A DNA stretch of 64,000 nucleotides. Origin: Fibrobacterota bacterium. GTDB lineage: Bacteria > Fibrobacterota > Fibrobacteria > UBA11236. Shown here one piece after another: positions 57,601-64,000 of this stretch. The translations under genes and the position numbers were made by a program. The notes beneath the pieces were generated by a model. That model made no database searches. It was given only the letters and a program-made list of their open reading frames with translations, and had not been told where the DNA came from. Numbering within the stretch: the first letter of the stretch is position 1; every line of letters starts with the position of its first letter. Location of the stretch: the NCBI GenBank assembly GCA_947466585.1, contig CANIEU010000002.1, forward strand, positions 62,001-126,000, in the 5' to 3' direction.

Positions 57601-58231
57601 GGACAAACTCAAAAACCTCGGGAACATCAATACCGGGGCTCTCGAAGATTACCAGGCCGAAAAAACCCGTCTGGAAGAAGTCCAAAAGCAGTTCGACGAT
57701 CTCGAACGCGCCCGCCAGGGACTCGATCGCGCCATCAAAAAGCTCGACAAGGCCGCGCGCGAGCAGTTCTCCGCCACCTTCGAGGTGGTGCAGAAGAATT
57801 TTCAGGAAGTGTTCTCATCCCTGTTCGAAGGCGGCGAAGCGCAGCTCGCGCTCGAAGAAGGCGTCGATCCGCTCGATGCGAAAATCGAGATCAACGCGCG
57901 TCCCACCGGAAAAAAGATGCGTGGCGTGTCGCTGCTCTCGGGCGGTGAACGCGCGCTCACGGCCATCTCCCTGCTGTTCGCGCTCTACCTCGTGCGTCCG
58001 TCTCCCTATTGCATCATGGACGAAGTCGACGGTCCGCTTGACGACGCCAATATCGGGCGCTTCGTGAATCTGCTTCGGCGTTTCAGCCATCAGACGCAGT
58101 TCATCGTGGTGACGCACAACAAGCGCACCATGGCGGCGTCCGACATGCTCTACGGCGTCACGCAAGAGATCAAGGGCATCTCGAAGCTCGTCGCCGTGCA
58201 GCTCGACGAAGCAGCCAGAATCGCCGCTTAG
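54653..58231 (+). CDS. smc: Chromosome segregation protein SMC
   Basis: A 1192-residue SMC. Walker A VGPNGCGKSNIIDA lies at residues 31-44; two long coiled coils flank a hinge at about residues 495-640; the C-terminal ABC signature LSGGERALTAISLLFALYLV (about 1098) and Walker B YCIMDEVDGPLDDAN complete the ATPase head. It condenses and segregates chromosomes with ScpA/ScpB. The coiled coils are rich in Glu, Ala and Arg. No scp genes are adjacent. Confidence 0.96.
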   Translation: MYLSKLRISGFKSFANRVEVNFPSEGITSVVGPNGCGKSNIIDAIRWVLGEQRARALRSSKMEDVIFSGTAERAAQGMAEVSLLIHNDSGLLPSDYTQVMITRRTWRTGESEYLINNQPCRLKDIHNLFYDTGMGAASYSLIEAKMIDSILSEKADERRTMFEEAAGISKYKQQRKETLRQLERTAQDLSRVEDGLKHVQQNVNLFERQAKKAERWRELRDAARSLELSYQHDSYTHIAAELEKLQLEHAKDENRATELDARRATGEAELEEQKLALYDEEQQVAELSRRAANTQAEAIRLESEGDRTRDRAGHLDESLRRLKAEAEEAARRLEEMGHQRSEALREAAEAETFLSGAAERSRLAREAADLASAKVQEARSGAEALGGERMDALQELSGLRQRLGASEAELQHLTDSEDEWAGERDSRVERLSEQSRLRETALSDLASAESDMKAAVDAAASAAASAASAEKALAEARSREQDLRREQAVLESQRALLAGLEASGEGMDAGVKFLLQSSKDRLKSLLIDELDVPAEHQATVERALGKSLQVVLVADKERGVELLSALREGGKGEAVFGLPGFSGFSRVRPDLSRRPGFRGWLSDLVKGPAAWSGVLEWSLGNHALADSLDSAFALAAEAKNQDVWFWTPEGTGLHSGGALCGGRAGTADGKEKAAGGLLQRKTQLADTAARLGKLSFELESVSGEIRERESARATALGEAESARHRERDAERRANDARGRVRLSEGQAESLDREVVQYRLRLETVTDRKRQLVVSVEALRGEWAASDEARLALESRFQTAQKGVRALEDEHHRVDQEWRGVDQERADSEARLKTARARAEYLEKAARDLRASMDRSEGQAEEWTVQMSLLHEKVATIGGDMESIHARLGDEERERDAVKSVYDRKVALLDERRTLLRRLQDELREVTQSAHQRSLRMEQGRAALQNIRERMFEAHEVDFSSEEVEFDRVEYQAESAPEQIADLKDKLKNLGNINTGALEDYQAEKTRLEEVQKQFDDLERARQGLDRAIKKLDKAAREQFSATFEVVQKNFQEVFSSLFEGGEAQLALEEGVDPLDAKIEINARPTGKKMRGVSLLSGGERALTAISLLFALYLVRPSPYCIMDEVDGPLDDANIGRFVNLLRRFSHQTQFIVVTHNKRTMAASDMLYGVTQEIKGISKLVAVQLDEAARIAA

Positions 58232-58707
58232 TCGATTCTTATTCGCCGCCTAATGGTGGTTTAACGGCCGCTTTATTCCGGCTGTGCATCCCTTCCCGAT
58301 TTTGAAACGCTTATAGAGAGAGCTCCTTGAGGCCGCAACGGAGACTTGTTCCCCATTAATTTTCTGTCGATTTGACACTCCCTGAATGACGGGCCTCTCT
58401 TGCTTCTCGTGGCAAGAGCCATCGGATGCAACGTCACATCGGGCAACCAAAGTTTTTCACGCAATAACACACCACACATCGGCTGGTCAGAACTCAGTTA
58501 AAAATGGCGAATTTCTAGAGATTCTAAACTAAATGGGGTGAATAAAAGTGAATGAATCTTGCTCAAAAGAAGGGCGTTTTTCTGAAATTAAATCGGAATA
58601 CATGACTAGGTGACAGTAGTGAATGTCACTACTTCATTAGTGTGAAAAAAATTTCTCAATAGAGCTCGTCTTACCGAATTTGAAGAGGATTTGGCATACT
58701 TACGTTC
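58232..58707. other. 476-bp gene-free, A+T-richer interval upstream of the NtrB/NtrC pair
   Basis: No credible gene in any frame. It is clearly richer in A+T than its flanks. Two structures stand out: a hairpin CTCTTGC (58397-58403) with GCAAGAG (58112-58118 plus 300, i.e. 58412-58418) and a dyad at 58615-58633. Several GTGAAT words occur between 58540 and 58625. No known RNA family was recognised. Confidence 0.5.
58615..58633. promoter_or_regulatory. Dyad AGTAGTGA-atg-TCACTACT
   Basis: Perfect 8-bp inverted repeat with a 3-nt centre, 75 bp upstream of the kinase start. It has the size and symmetry of a transcription-factor site. Autoregulation by the downstream pair is possible, but this is position-based only. 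Confidence 0.5.
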
Positions 58708-60132
58708 TTGGAAAATGATAACAGCGCTGCTGCTGCCAAGTCATACCGTCGGATTCTTGGTGAATACTACCCACAAATGATTGCACGAAAATTCATACCC
58801 GTTTTTGAATTTCTGCTGCAATCGCAGCCTTCAGAGCGCGAACGCGGTGTGGCCTTTATGGAAGAGGCGCGTGCGGAGAGACTCTCCAACCTCATACGGT
58901 TTTCCTTCGCCTTCATGTGGCTTGCGACGACGAGCTTCTATTTGCCTACCAATCTGGCGCTTTTTAATGCGATCAATATGGGCTCTGGATTCCTTTTGTT
59001 TTTCGCGGCGGTGTCCTACCATTTCTGGCTGATGCATCATGCTTACCGACCCTACTACAAGTATGCCATGACGACACTCGACATGGTGATTGCCATCGGG
59101 ATTTTGGTAGCCTATGCGATCGCCGCAGGCCCGGTATTCGTGCTGAAAATGCCCATCTATTTGACGGTGCCCTGTTCGGTTGGGCTCGCCGCACTGCGCA
59201 TTCAGCGGCGCCTCGCGATTTATGCGGGGACGCTTGCAATCGTCATGCTCGTGGGATTCTGGGCCTGGATGCAGTTCTGGTATGGCATCGATTACGGCAC
59301 CCGAATGGAGCATGCTTTCGGCGCAAAGGTGAATCCAACCTACCTGATCGACACCATCGCGTTTCTGATGGGGTTTGCGTTACTGAGCGTCGCAGGCGCT
59401 TACAACATCAATCGTCAGGTTGAGTTACGCGTCGAAACTGCTGAAGGAGCCGCTCGCGATCAGGAACGTGCGCTCATGTCGGCCGGTCTGGCTCACGAAA
59501 TCAAAAATCCGTTGGGCGGAATCTATGGGGCCGCGCAACTCTTGCGAGACGAAGACAAAGGCGATAAACGCTATACCCAAATCATTCTGTCCGATGCGCG
59601 GCGGCTGAACGACCTCGTGGAAGGGTTTCTTCGGTTTTCGCGCCCCTTTCCTATCCATCCGAAGGTCTTGGACTTAAACGCGCTGGTGTGGGAGTTCTGT
59701 CGTTCCGAGGCATCTTCGGGTTCCGCGATCCCCGTGGAATTTCTTTCCGCCCATGAAGCGTTGGATTTTCGAACGGATGCCGAAGCCGTACGACAGATCC
59801 TGTTGAATCTCGTTCAGAACGCGCGTCGTTTTCAGCGACCCGGGATGGCTGTGCGCATTCGGTTGGCGGGGGATTCCGGCGAAGTTTCCATCCGGGTTGA
59901 AGATGACGGGCCCGGCATTCCGGAAGATTTACGTCGCCGGTTGTTCGCGCCGTTTCAATCGGGACAAGGAGGGGGTACGGGCCTCGGACTTTCGCTCTCG
60001 CGTAAAATCGCACTTGAACTGGGCGGAGATCTTTCGTATCGGCCCTTGAACCCAGGGGCGCAGTTCACGATTCGTTTGCGCACGCAACTCGTGCAGGCAA
60101 CACCACAACATGATTCTGGAGTCAGAGTGTGA
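58708..60132 (+). CDS. Membrane sensor histidine kinase (NtrB/ZraS type)
   Basis: A 474-residue kinase. About six membrane segments lie in residues 65-235 (FAFMWLATTSFYL, GFLLFFAAVSYHFW, LDMVIAIGILVAYAIAAG and others). The DHp H-box is SAGLAHEIKNPLGGIYGAA, and the HATPase domain has LLNLVQNARR, VEDDGPGIPEDL and GTGLGLSLSRKIA. The HEIKNPL motif is typical of kinases partnering NtrC-type regulators, and one follows with a 4-base overlap. The TTG at 58708 has GAAGAGGAT upstream at some distance; an in-frame ATG lies at 58777. Confidence 0.85.
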   Translation: MENDNSAAAAKSYRRILGEYYPQMIARKFIPVFEFLLQSQPSERERGVAFMEEARAERLSNLIRFSFAFMWLATTSFYLPTNLALFNAINMGSGFLLFFAAVSYHFWLMHHAYRPYYKYAMTTLDMVIAIGILVAYAIAAGPVFVLKMPIYLTVPCSVGLAALRIQRRLAIYAGTLAIVMLVGFWAWMQFWYGIDYGTRMEHAFGAKVNPTYLIDTIAFLMGFALLSVAGAYNINRQVELRVETAEGAARDQERALMSAGLAHEIKNPLGGIYGAAQLLRDEDKGDKRYTQIILSDARRLNDLVEGFLRFSRPFPIHPKVLDLNALVWEFCRSEASSGSAIPVEFLSAHEALDFRTDAEAVRQILLNLVQNARRFQRPGMAVRIRLAGDSGEVSIRVEDDGPGIPEDLRRRLFAPFQSGQGGGTGLGLSLSRKIALELGGDLSYRPLNPGAQFTIRLRTQLVQATPQHDSGVRV

Positions 60133-61484
60133 TCAAGCATCAAGAAGCCCCCCATGGCGTCGTTTTGATCGTGGACGATCAGGCCCATATGCGGGAAGTC
60201 ATCAGCGCCAGTCTCCGCGCTTTGGACGTGAAAAGCTATCAGGCGGAATCCGGGGAGCAGGCTTTGGAAATTCTCGCCAACGAGAATGTCGACGTCGTGC
60301 TCAGTGATTTCCGAATGCCCGGAATGGACGGAATCGAATTTTTACGCCGTCTCCGGGAGGAACGTCCCGCGATACGGTCGGTTCTTTTCACCGGCCACGG
60401 GCAGATGGAAACCGTGATTGGTGCCTTGCGTGCAGGCGCTTCCGATTTTCTTGCGAAGCCGTTTGAAAACCAAGAATTACGGTCGATCGTCCAACGGCTA
60501 TTGGATCTTCCCGGCGAAATGCTTCCACCCTCCGGCGCACGTGGCACGGCGGTCGCTCCCTTGGGTTTGTTGGGAGAGAGCCCGGTATTTTTGCAAAGCA
60601 TCTACACGGCGCGCAAAGCTGCCGCGGCCGGTTCCTCGGCGCTTGTCACCGGAGAAAGCGGGACGGGAAAGGAGGGCGTGGCGCGTTTCATCCACGAATC
60701 CTCCGATCGGAGTTCGGGTCCGTTTATTCCCGTTAATTGCGGCGCGATACCCGAGAACCTGATTGAATCGGAATTGTTCGGCCATGTGCGCGGGGCCTAT
60801 ACCGGAGCCCTCTCCGATCGCCCGGGAAAATTCGTTTTGGCGCACGGAGGAACGCTGTTCCTCGATGAAATCGGCGAAATGCCGCTCCCCATGCAGGTGC
60901 GCCTGTTGCGAGCGCTCCAGGAGCATGCGGTGGAACCGGTCGGAGGCGAAACTCCGGTGCAAACTGATTTTCGTCTGATCGCGGCGACGCATCGCGACCT
61001 GCGCGAAGACGTGCGCGCAGGACGATTCCGTGAAGACCTCTGGTTCCGATTGCACGTGATTCCCGTGGCCATGCCGCCCCTGCGTGAGCGCGGTGCCGAC
61101 GTGACGCTGTTGGCCCGCCATTTTCTGAAACACTTCAACTCCCGTTATGGAACCCAATTCGCGCTTTCGCCGGAAAATGAATGGGCCTTGCTGAAACATC
61201 CCTGGCCGGGCAACGTACGGGAGCTGGTAAATGCTGTCGAACGTGCGGTCGTGCTTTCCGCGCCCAACGAGCTCGTTTTTCAGTTCGACGACGTGGAGGG
61301 CATTCCCCGGAGCGAGCCGGAATCCATGGACGTCTCGGTGCGCGGCCGCCGCCGCAATGCCGAACGCGAGGCCATCGTCGAAGCCCTGGAGGCCTGTCGC
61401 TGGAACAAAACCCGCGCGGCCGAACGTCTGGGCATTTCGCGCCGCGGGTTGCTTTACAAAATCAAGGAATACGGGATCCTATAA
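60129..61484 (+). CDS. NtrC-family sigma-54-dependent response regulator
   Basis: A 451-residue regulator. Receiver: LIVDDQAHMREV, phospho-acceptor Asp in VVLSDFRMPGMDG, Lys in FLAKPF. AAA+ domain: Walker A TGESGTGKEGVARFIHE, ELFGHVRGAYTGA (the sigma-54 loop reads GAYTGA instead of the common GAFTGA), Walker B GGTLFLDEIGEMP. C-terminal Fis-type helix-turn-helix: EALEACRWNKTRAAERLGIS. It activates sigma-54 promoters; targets are not evident here. Confidence 0.93.
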   Translation: MIKHQEAPHGVVLIVDDQAHMREVISASLRALDVKSYQAESGEQALEILANENVDVVLSDFRMPGMDGIEFLRRLREERPAIRSVLFTGHGQMETVIGALRAGASDFLAKPFENQELRSIVQRLLDLPGEMLPPSGARGTAVAPLGLLGESPVFLQSIYTARKAAAAGSSALVTGESGTGKEGVARFIHESSDRSSGPFIPVNCGAIPENLIESELFGHVRGAYTGALSDRPGKFVLAHGGTLFLDEIGEMPLPMQVRLLRALQEHAVEPVGGETPVQTDFRLIAATHRDLREDVRAGRFREDLWFRLHVIPVAMPPLRERGADVTLLARHFLKHFNSRYGTQFALSPENEWALLKHPWPGNVRELVNAVERAVVLSAPNELVFQFDDVEGIPRSEPESMDVSVRGRRRNAEREAIVEALEACRWNKTRAAERLGISRRGLLYKIKEYGIL

Positions 61485-61489
61485 AAACA

Positions 61490-61519
61490 ACGAAGCCCGC
61501 GGATCAACGCGGGCTTCGT
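61490..61519. terminator. Hairpin between convergent ntrC-like and zinc-ribbon genes
   Basis: ACGAAGCCCGCG and CGCGGGCTTCGT form a perfect 12-bp stem with loop GATCAA. It is 5 bp after the ntrC-like stop. There is no T-run, so it may act as a weak or bidirectional terminator. Confidence 0.7.
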
Positions 61520-61542
61520 ATCGATTCTCTGCCCGTTGTGAA

Positions 61543-62301
61543 TCAGGCTTCCTGCGGATGCAGGGCGGGAACATCGTCCTCGCGCCAAACCAGCAAGCTA
61601 CCGCAACCTTCGCACAACAACAGTTGCTTCTTCTTTGCGACCTCGATCACGCGCTGCGACGTCTGGTTGCGGCTGCAAATGTCGCAGGCGCGATGGGCAT
61701 GGTTCACCAAGGCGATCACATGCGGGGTGCTGCGGCGCTGTACCGTGCGGTCGTACACCGAAAGGGTTTTCTTGCCGATGAGAGCGCGGGGGGCGTCGCC
61801 CTTGTTCGCTTCGGCGGTGATGCGCTCTTCGATTCCCCCGAGTTCGGCGGTAAGCGTTTCGAGTTCGGGTTCGATCTCGGAACGGATTTTCTCGTAGGCG
61901 GCTTCGGCCTCTTCGGCTTCCTTGCGAAGGTTTTCCATCACCTGTTGCAAGTGCAGCACACGGGCTTGCGCCGTGTCGATGTTCTTTTTGTGGGCCGCGA
62001 TTTCGAGGTGCACGGCGTCGTACTCGCGGTTGGTCGTGATGGCGCCGAGGCGCTTGCCGCTCTCTTCGAGCGAGGCCGATTCGGTGACCACCGCATCCTG
62101 GCTTTCGCGGATTTGGGTCTCGGCGCGGGTGATGTCGGCGTGCAGCTTGTCGGCGGCGGAGCGTTCCTTGCCGATGGCGTCACGGAGCGACTGGATGCGC
62201 TGGGGCAGGTCGCGGCGGGTCTGCTTAAGCTCAAAAACCTTTTTTTCCACGCGCCAAAGGGCGAGCAGGTTCTTCAGATCTTCTTCGATAGTGAGCAGCA
62301 T
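61543..62301 (-). CDS. C4-type zinc-ribbon coiled-coil protein (COG1579)
   Basis: A 252-residue protein: a long antiparallel coiled coil (residues about 10-180) followed by a zinc ribbon with CDICSRNQT and LLLCEGCGSLL (two CxxC pairs). This is the COG1579/CdsZ-like family, linked in some bacteria to ribosome or secretion-associated binding. The T-T-N-R-E-Y-D-A motif in the coil is typical. ATG 62301 was chosen; the frame extends upstream to 62355 without good start context. Confidence 0.85.
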   Translation of the reverse strand: MLLTIEEDLKNLLALWRVEKKVFELKQTRRDLPQRIQSLRDAIGKERSAADKLHADITRAETQIRESQDAVVTESASLEESGKRLGAITTNREYDAVHLEIAAHKKNIDTAQARVLHLQQVMENLRKEAEEAEAAYEKIRSEIEPELETLTAELGGIEERITAEANKGDAPRALIGKKTLSVYDRTVQRRSTPHVIALVNHAHRACDICSRNQTSQRVIEVAKKKQLLLCEGCGSLLVWREDDVPALHPQEA

Positions 62302-62484
62302 TTTGGCACCCGGTGTTTTTGGCTCCCATAGGCCGGGCGCCATTCCTCCCGGCACGGAATAGTGGGGGGGCGCGGTCCGAATTCAGGATGCCATGAAAAA
62401 AAACGTCCCGATCCCCCTGAAGGAGAGCCGGAACCACCGGGGTAAACTAGCTAGAAAGGCGGGGTCTTTCAACGCACCGGGGTT

Positions 62485-63066
62485 TTACCCGGGAGCGCGG
62501 CGATTGAAGCGCGAGGCGGCCGTTTCCCACCCTTTTGTGAGCCCGGTCTCCAAAAGCTTGGTAAAATCCTCAAATACGGGGTTCAGGCTTTCGCGCTCGA
62601 CCGTATTCATGCGGGCCAATACGAACCCCGCTAAATCCCGTCCAGGGGGGCAGAGGCCGACGCCGATGCGGATGCGCGGAAACCCCTCGCCGATATGCTC
62701 GATGATGTTGCGCAGCCCGTTGTGGCCTCCATGGCCGCCCTCGGTGCGAATGCGCAACGAACCGATCGGAAGGGTCACGTCGTCGGTGACCACCACCACT
62801 TCGGCGGGTGGAATCTTGAAAAAGGTAATGAGCGACTGAACGGCTTCGCCGCTGAGGTTCATGAAGGTCTGGGGTTTTGCGATCAGGAGCGGATGAGAAC
62901 CCAGGGCGGCCTTGCACAGAAGCGCCTTGCCCCGGGTTCTCCACGCATCCGACGCATCGTTTCCGATGAGAGCGCGGGCCATCGAGTCCGCCAAGGCGAA
63001 CCCGATGTTGTGCCGCGTCGCATCGTATTGGGGGCCGGGATTGCCCAGCCCCACCAGAAGCGCCAT
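62485..63066 (-). CDS. pth: Peptidyl-tRNA hydrolase
   Basis: A 193-residue Pth. N-terminal LLVGLGNPGPQYDATRHNIGF has the catalytic His, PQTFMNLSGEAVQ and VVVTDDVTLPIGSLRIRTEGGHGGHNGLRNI follow. It releases tRNA from stalled peptidyl-tRNA. It is nine bases downstream of rplY, a common gene pairing. Confidence 0.95.
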   Translation of the reverse strand: MALLVGLGNPGPQYDATRHNIGFALADSMARALIGNDASDAWRTRGKALLCKAALGSHPLLIAKPQTFMNLSGEAVQSLITFFKIPPAEVVVVTDDVTLPIGSLRIRTEGGHGGHNGLRNIIEHIGEGFPRIRIGVGLCPPGRDLAGFVLARMNTVERESLNPVFEDFTKLLETGLTKGWETAASRFNRRAPG

Positions 63067-63075
63067 CTTGAAGGA

Positions 63076-63741
63076 CTATTTCTTCTTGGCTGCCGGCTTG
63101 GCTGCCGCTGCTGCCGGAGCTGCTTTGCCCGCCGCTGCCGGAGGCGCCTTGGCTGCCGCCGGTGCGCCCGGAGCGCCAGTCGCCGATTCGTCCTGCTTGC
63201 GGCCTTCGCCCACGCCGAACAGCGCGGTGCGCGGCGGCGTCACGAACGTGCCCTTGTCGAAGTTCAGGTCCTTCACGTAGAACGTGGTGCCCGAGTTCAG
63301 GTTCGACACGTCGAGGTGGAAGGCGTCCGGAATGTCCTGCACCTTGGCGCGGAGCTTCACGAACTTCTTCGCTACGGAGAACACGCCGCCCTGGGTCTTC
63401 ACACCCACGGGGACGCCTTCGGTGGTCACCGGCACGGTCACCGTGACGGGGTGTTCGTTGTCGACGCGCACGAAGTCGACGTGCAGGAAGTCGCCGCGGA
63501 TCGGATCGCGATCGAGCTGCTTCATCATGGACTTCTGGATGACGCCGTCGATGTTCAGTTCAATGATGGCGTTGCGGTGCGCGAGCACGGGACGCAGGTC
63601 GGTTCCCGTGATTTCGATGGGTTCAGGCTCGCCCTTGAGGCCGTACAGAACGCCCGGAACCTTGCCTTCGCGACGAAGCGTGGCCAGAGTACCCTTGGTG
63701 CTGAGGACGCGCTTGTGCGCGGTGATATTGACGGTTTGCAT
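63076..63741 (-). CDS. rplY: 50S ribosomal protein L25 (Ctc form)
   Basis: A 221-residue L25 of the long Ctc type. The N-terminal 5S rRNA-binding domain has LRREGKVPGVLYG and the C-terminal domain has VPVTTEGVPVGVKTQGGV. It ends in an Ala/Pro/Lys-rich tail of about 40 residues (from ATGAPGAPAAAKAPP). ATG 63741 has AGGAGATCAC upstream. First gene of the rplY-pth pair; tRNA-Gln lies 98 bp upstream on the same strand. Confidence 0.93.
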   Translation of the reverse strand: MQTVNITAHKRVLSTKGTLATLRREGKVPGVLYGLKGEPEPIEITGTDLRPVLAHRNAIIELNIDGVIQKSMMKQLDRDPIRGDFLHVDFVRVDNEHPVTVTVPVTTEGVPVGVKTQGGVFSVAKKFVKLRAKVQDIPDAFHLDVSNLNSGTTFYVKDLNFDKGTFVTPPRTALFGVGEGRKQDESATGAPGAPAAAKAPPAAAGKAAPAAAAAKPAAKKK

Positions 63742-63839
63742 GTGATCTCCTCGTGCGGTACATCGCGCCGGCGCGCGCCTTCCCGCTGTGTTTAAAGTGT
63801 GGCCCGGGTAAATTTCCCGGACCGCCGGATTCTCGAAGC

Positions 63840-63911
63840 TTGGGGCGGCAGGATTCGAACCTGCGAATGAGGGAACCAAAAACCCTTGTCTTACCGCTTG
63901 ACGACGCCCCA
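63840..63911 (-). tRNA. tRNA-Gln (anticodon TTG)
   Basis: 72 nt on the minus strand, with no encoded CCA. Acceptor TGGGGCG pairs with CGCCCCA; T-arm GCAGG-TTCGAAT-CCTGC is complete; the anticodon loop is TTTTGGT on an AGGGT/TCCCT stem with a T-T mismatch next to the loop. The other two tRNA genes in the window encode CCA. Confidence 0.9.
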
Positions 63912-64000
63912 GCGTAACCGAGGGGGGCAAACTTAGAAAAAACCTTCGATTTCGGAGCCTTGTCCCCAAAACCGGGTCACCACCGCAAATCGGCAGCGCG

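Noticed and set aside
58681-58707. Sigma-54 (-24/-12) promoter before the NtrB-like gene
   Set aside because: TGGCAT is present, but the required GC at the -12 element with correct spacing is not.

Overview
The window is a chromosomal segment of a high-G+C, diderm (Gram-negative type) bacterium. Evidence for the diderm envelope is the set of lipoproteins with LxGC lipoboxes, outer-membrane beta-barrel-like proteins and an AsmA-family protein. Menaquinone appears to be made by the futalosine route (MqnA), and there is a complete MoxR/Bat (aerotolerance-type) operon. Together with Ig-like lipoproteins beginning with a 'GCLTDS' motif and a large PurL with separate PurQ, this suggests the FCB group, perhaps Fibrobacterota. 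That placement is an inference from gene style, not a phylogenetic result. TAA, TAG and TGA all end intact genes, so the standard bacterial code applies.

Layout, left to right. 1-3 kb: the end of a thioredoxin-domain (DUF255/YyaL-type) protein, a YggU-type protein, mqnA and a Rieske-type ferredoxin, in one tightly overlapping operon. 3-4.9 kb (minus): a RegA/RegB (PrrA/PrrB)-like redox-type two-component pair. 5-9.2 kb: an MbnP-type copper-binding lipoprotein followed by three tandem di-haem MbnH/cytochrome-c-peroxidase-type lipoproteins. 9.4-13.2 kb: a transaldolase-family enzyme and two tandem paralogues of an unrecognised membrane-anchored, possibly papain-fold family; the second copy carries an in-frame TGA. 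13.2-22.8 kb (minus): a DUF4399 lipoprotein and a ten-gene cluster moxR-DUF58-(BatD/DUF4381-like)-batA-batB-batC-batD-batE-DUF423 with overlapping stops and starts.

23-31.5 kb: recR, engB, a beta-propeller protein, a beta-barrel protein, pgeF, a TPR protein, uvrB and an Ig-like lipoprotein. 31.6-35.4 kb: an AsmA-like protein and a second Ig-like lipoprotein broken by an in-frame TAG. 35.4-38.3 kb (minus): aspC-yraN, a four-helix-bundle (S23/IVS) protein and a YciO/Sua5-type gene. 38.3-43 kb: a Gfo/Idh/MocA oxidoreductase, an ORF6N-domain protein with palindromic coding repeats, an F420/NADP-oxidoreductase-like protein and ilvD. 43-46.8 kb (minus): purQ and purL. 46.9-54.4 kb: tRNA-Arg, two envelope proteins, hemE, queA, tRNA-Glu, rlmH, an FAD-dependent dehydrogenase and a pseudouridine synthase. 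54.6-64 kb: smc, a sigma-54-type NtrB/NtrC pair, a C4 zinc-ribbon coiled-coil protein, pth, rplY and tRNA-Gln.

The least explained structure is a family of heptanucleotide-periodic arms in at least seven intergenic sites. Each site uses its own core word (for example CAGTnnn, GTAGnnn, GAAATnn). Five sites have two arms in inverted orientation, and at one of these the pair brackets the four-helix-bundle gene. This looks like a dispersed, possibly mobile palindromic element with optional cargo. Other items of note are four palindromes with compensating changes inside the ORF6N gene, the MbnP plus triple MbnH-like cluster, and two paralogous exported-protein genes, each disrupted by a single nonsense codon that aligns with a sense codon in its intact sister.
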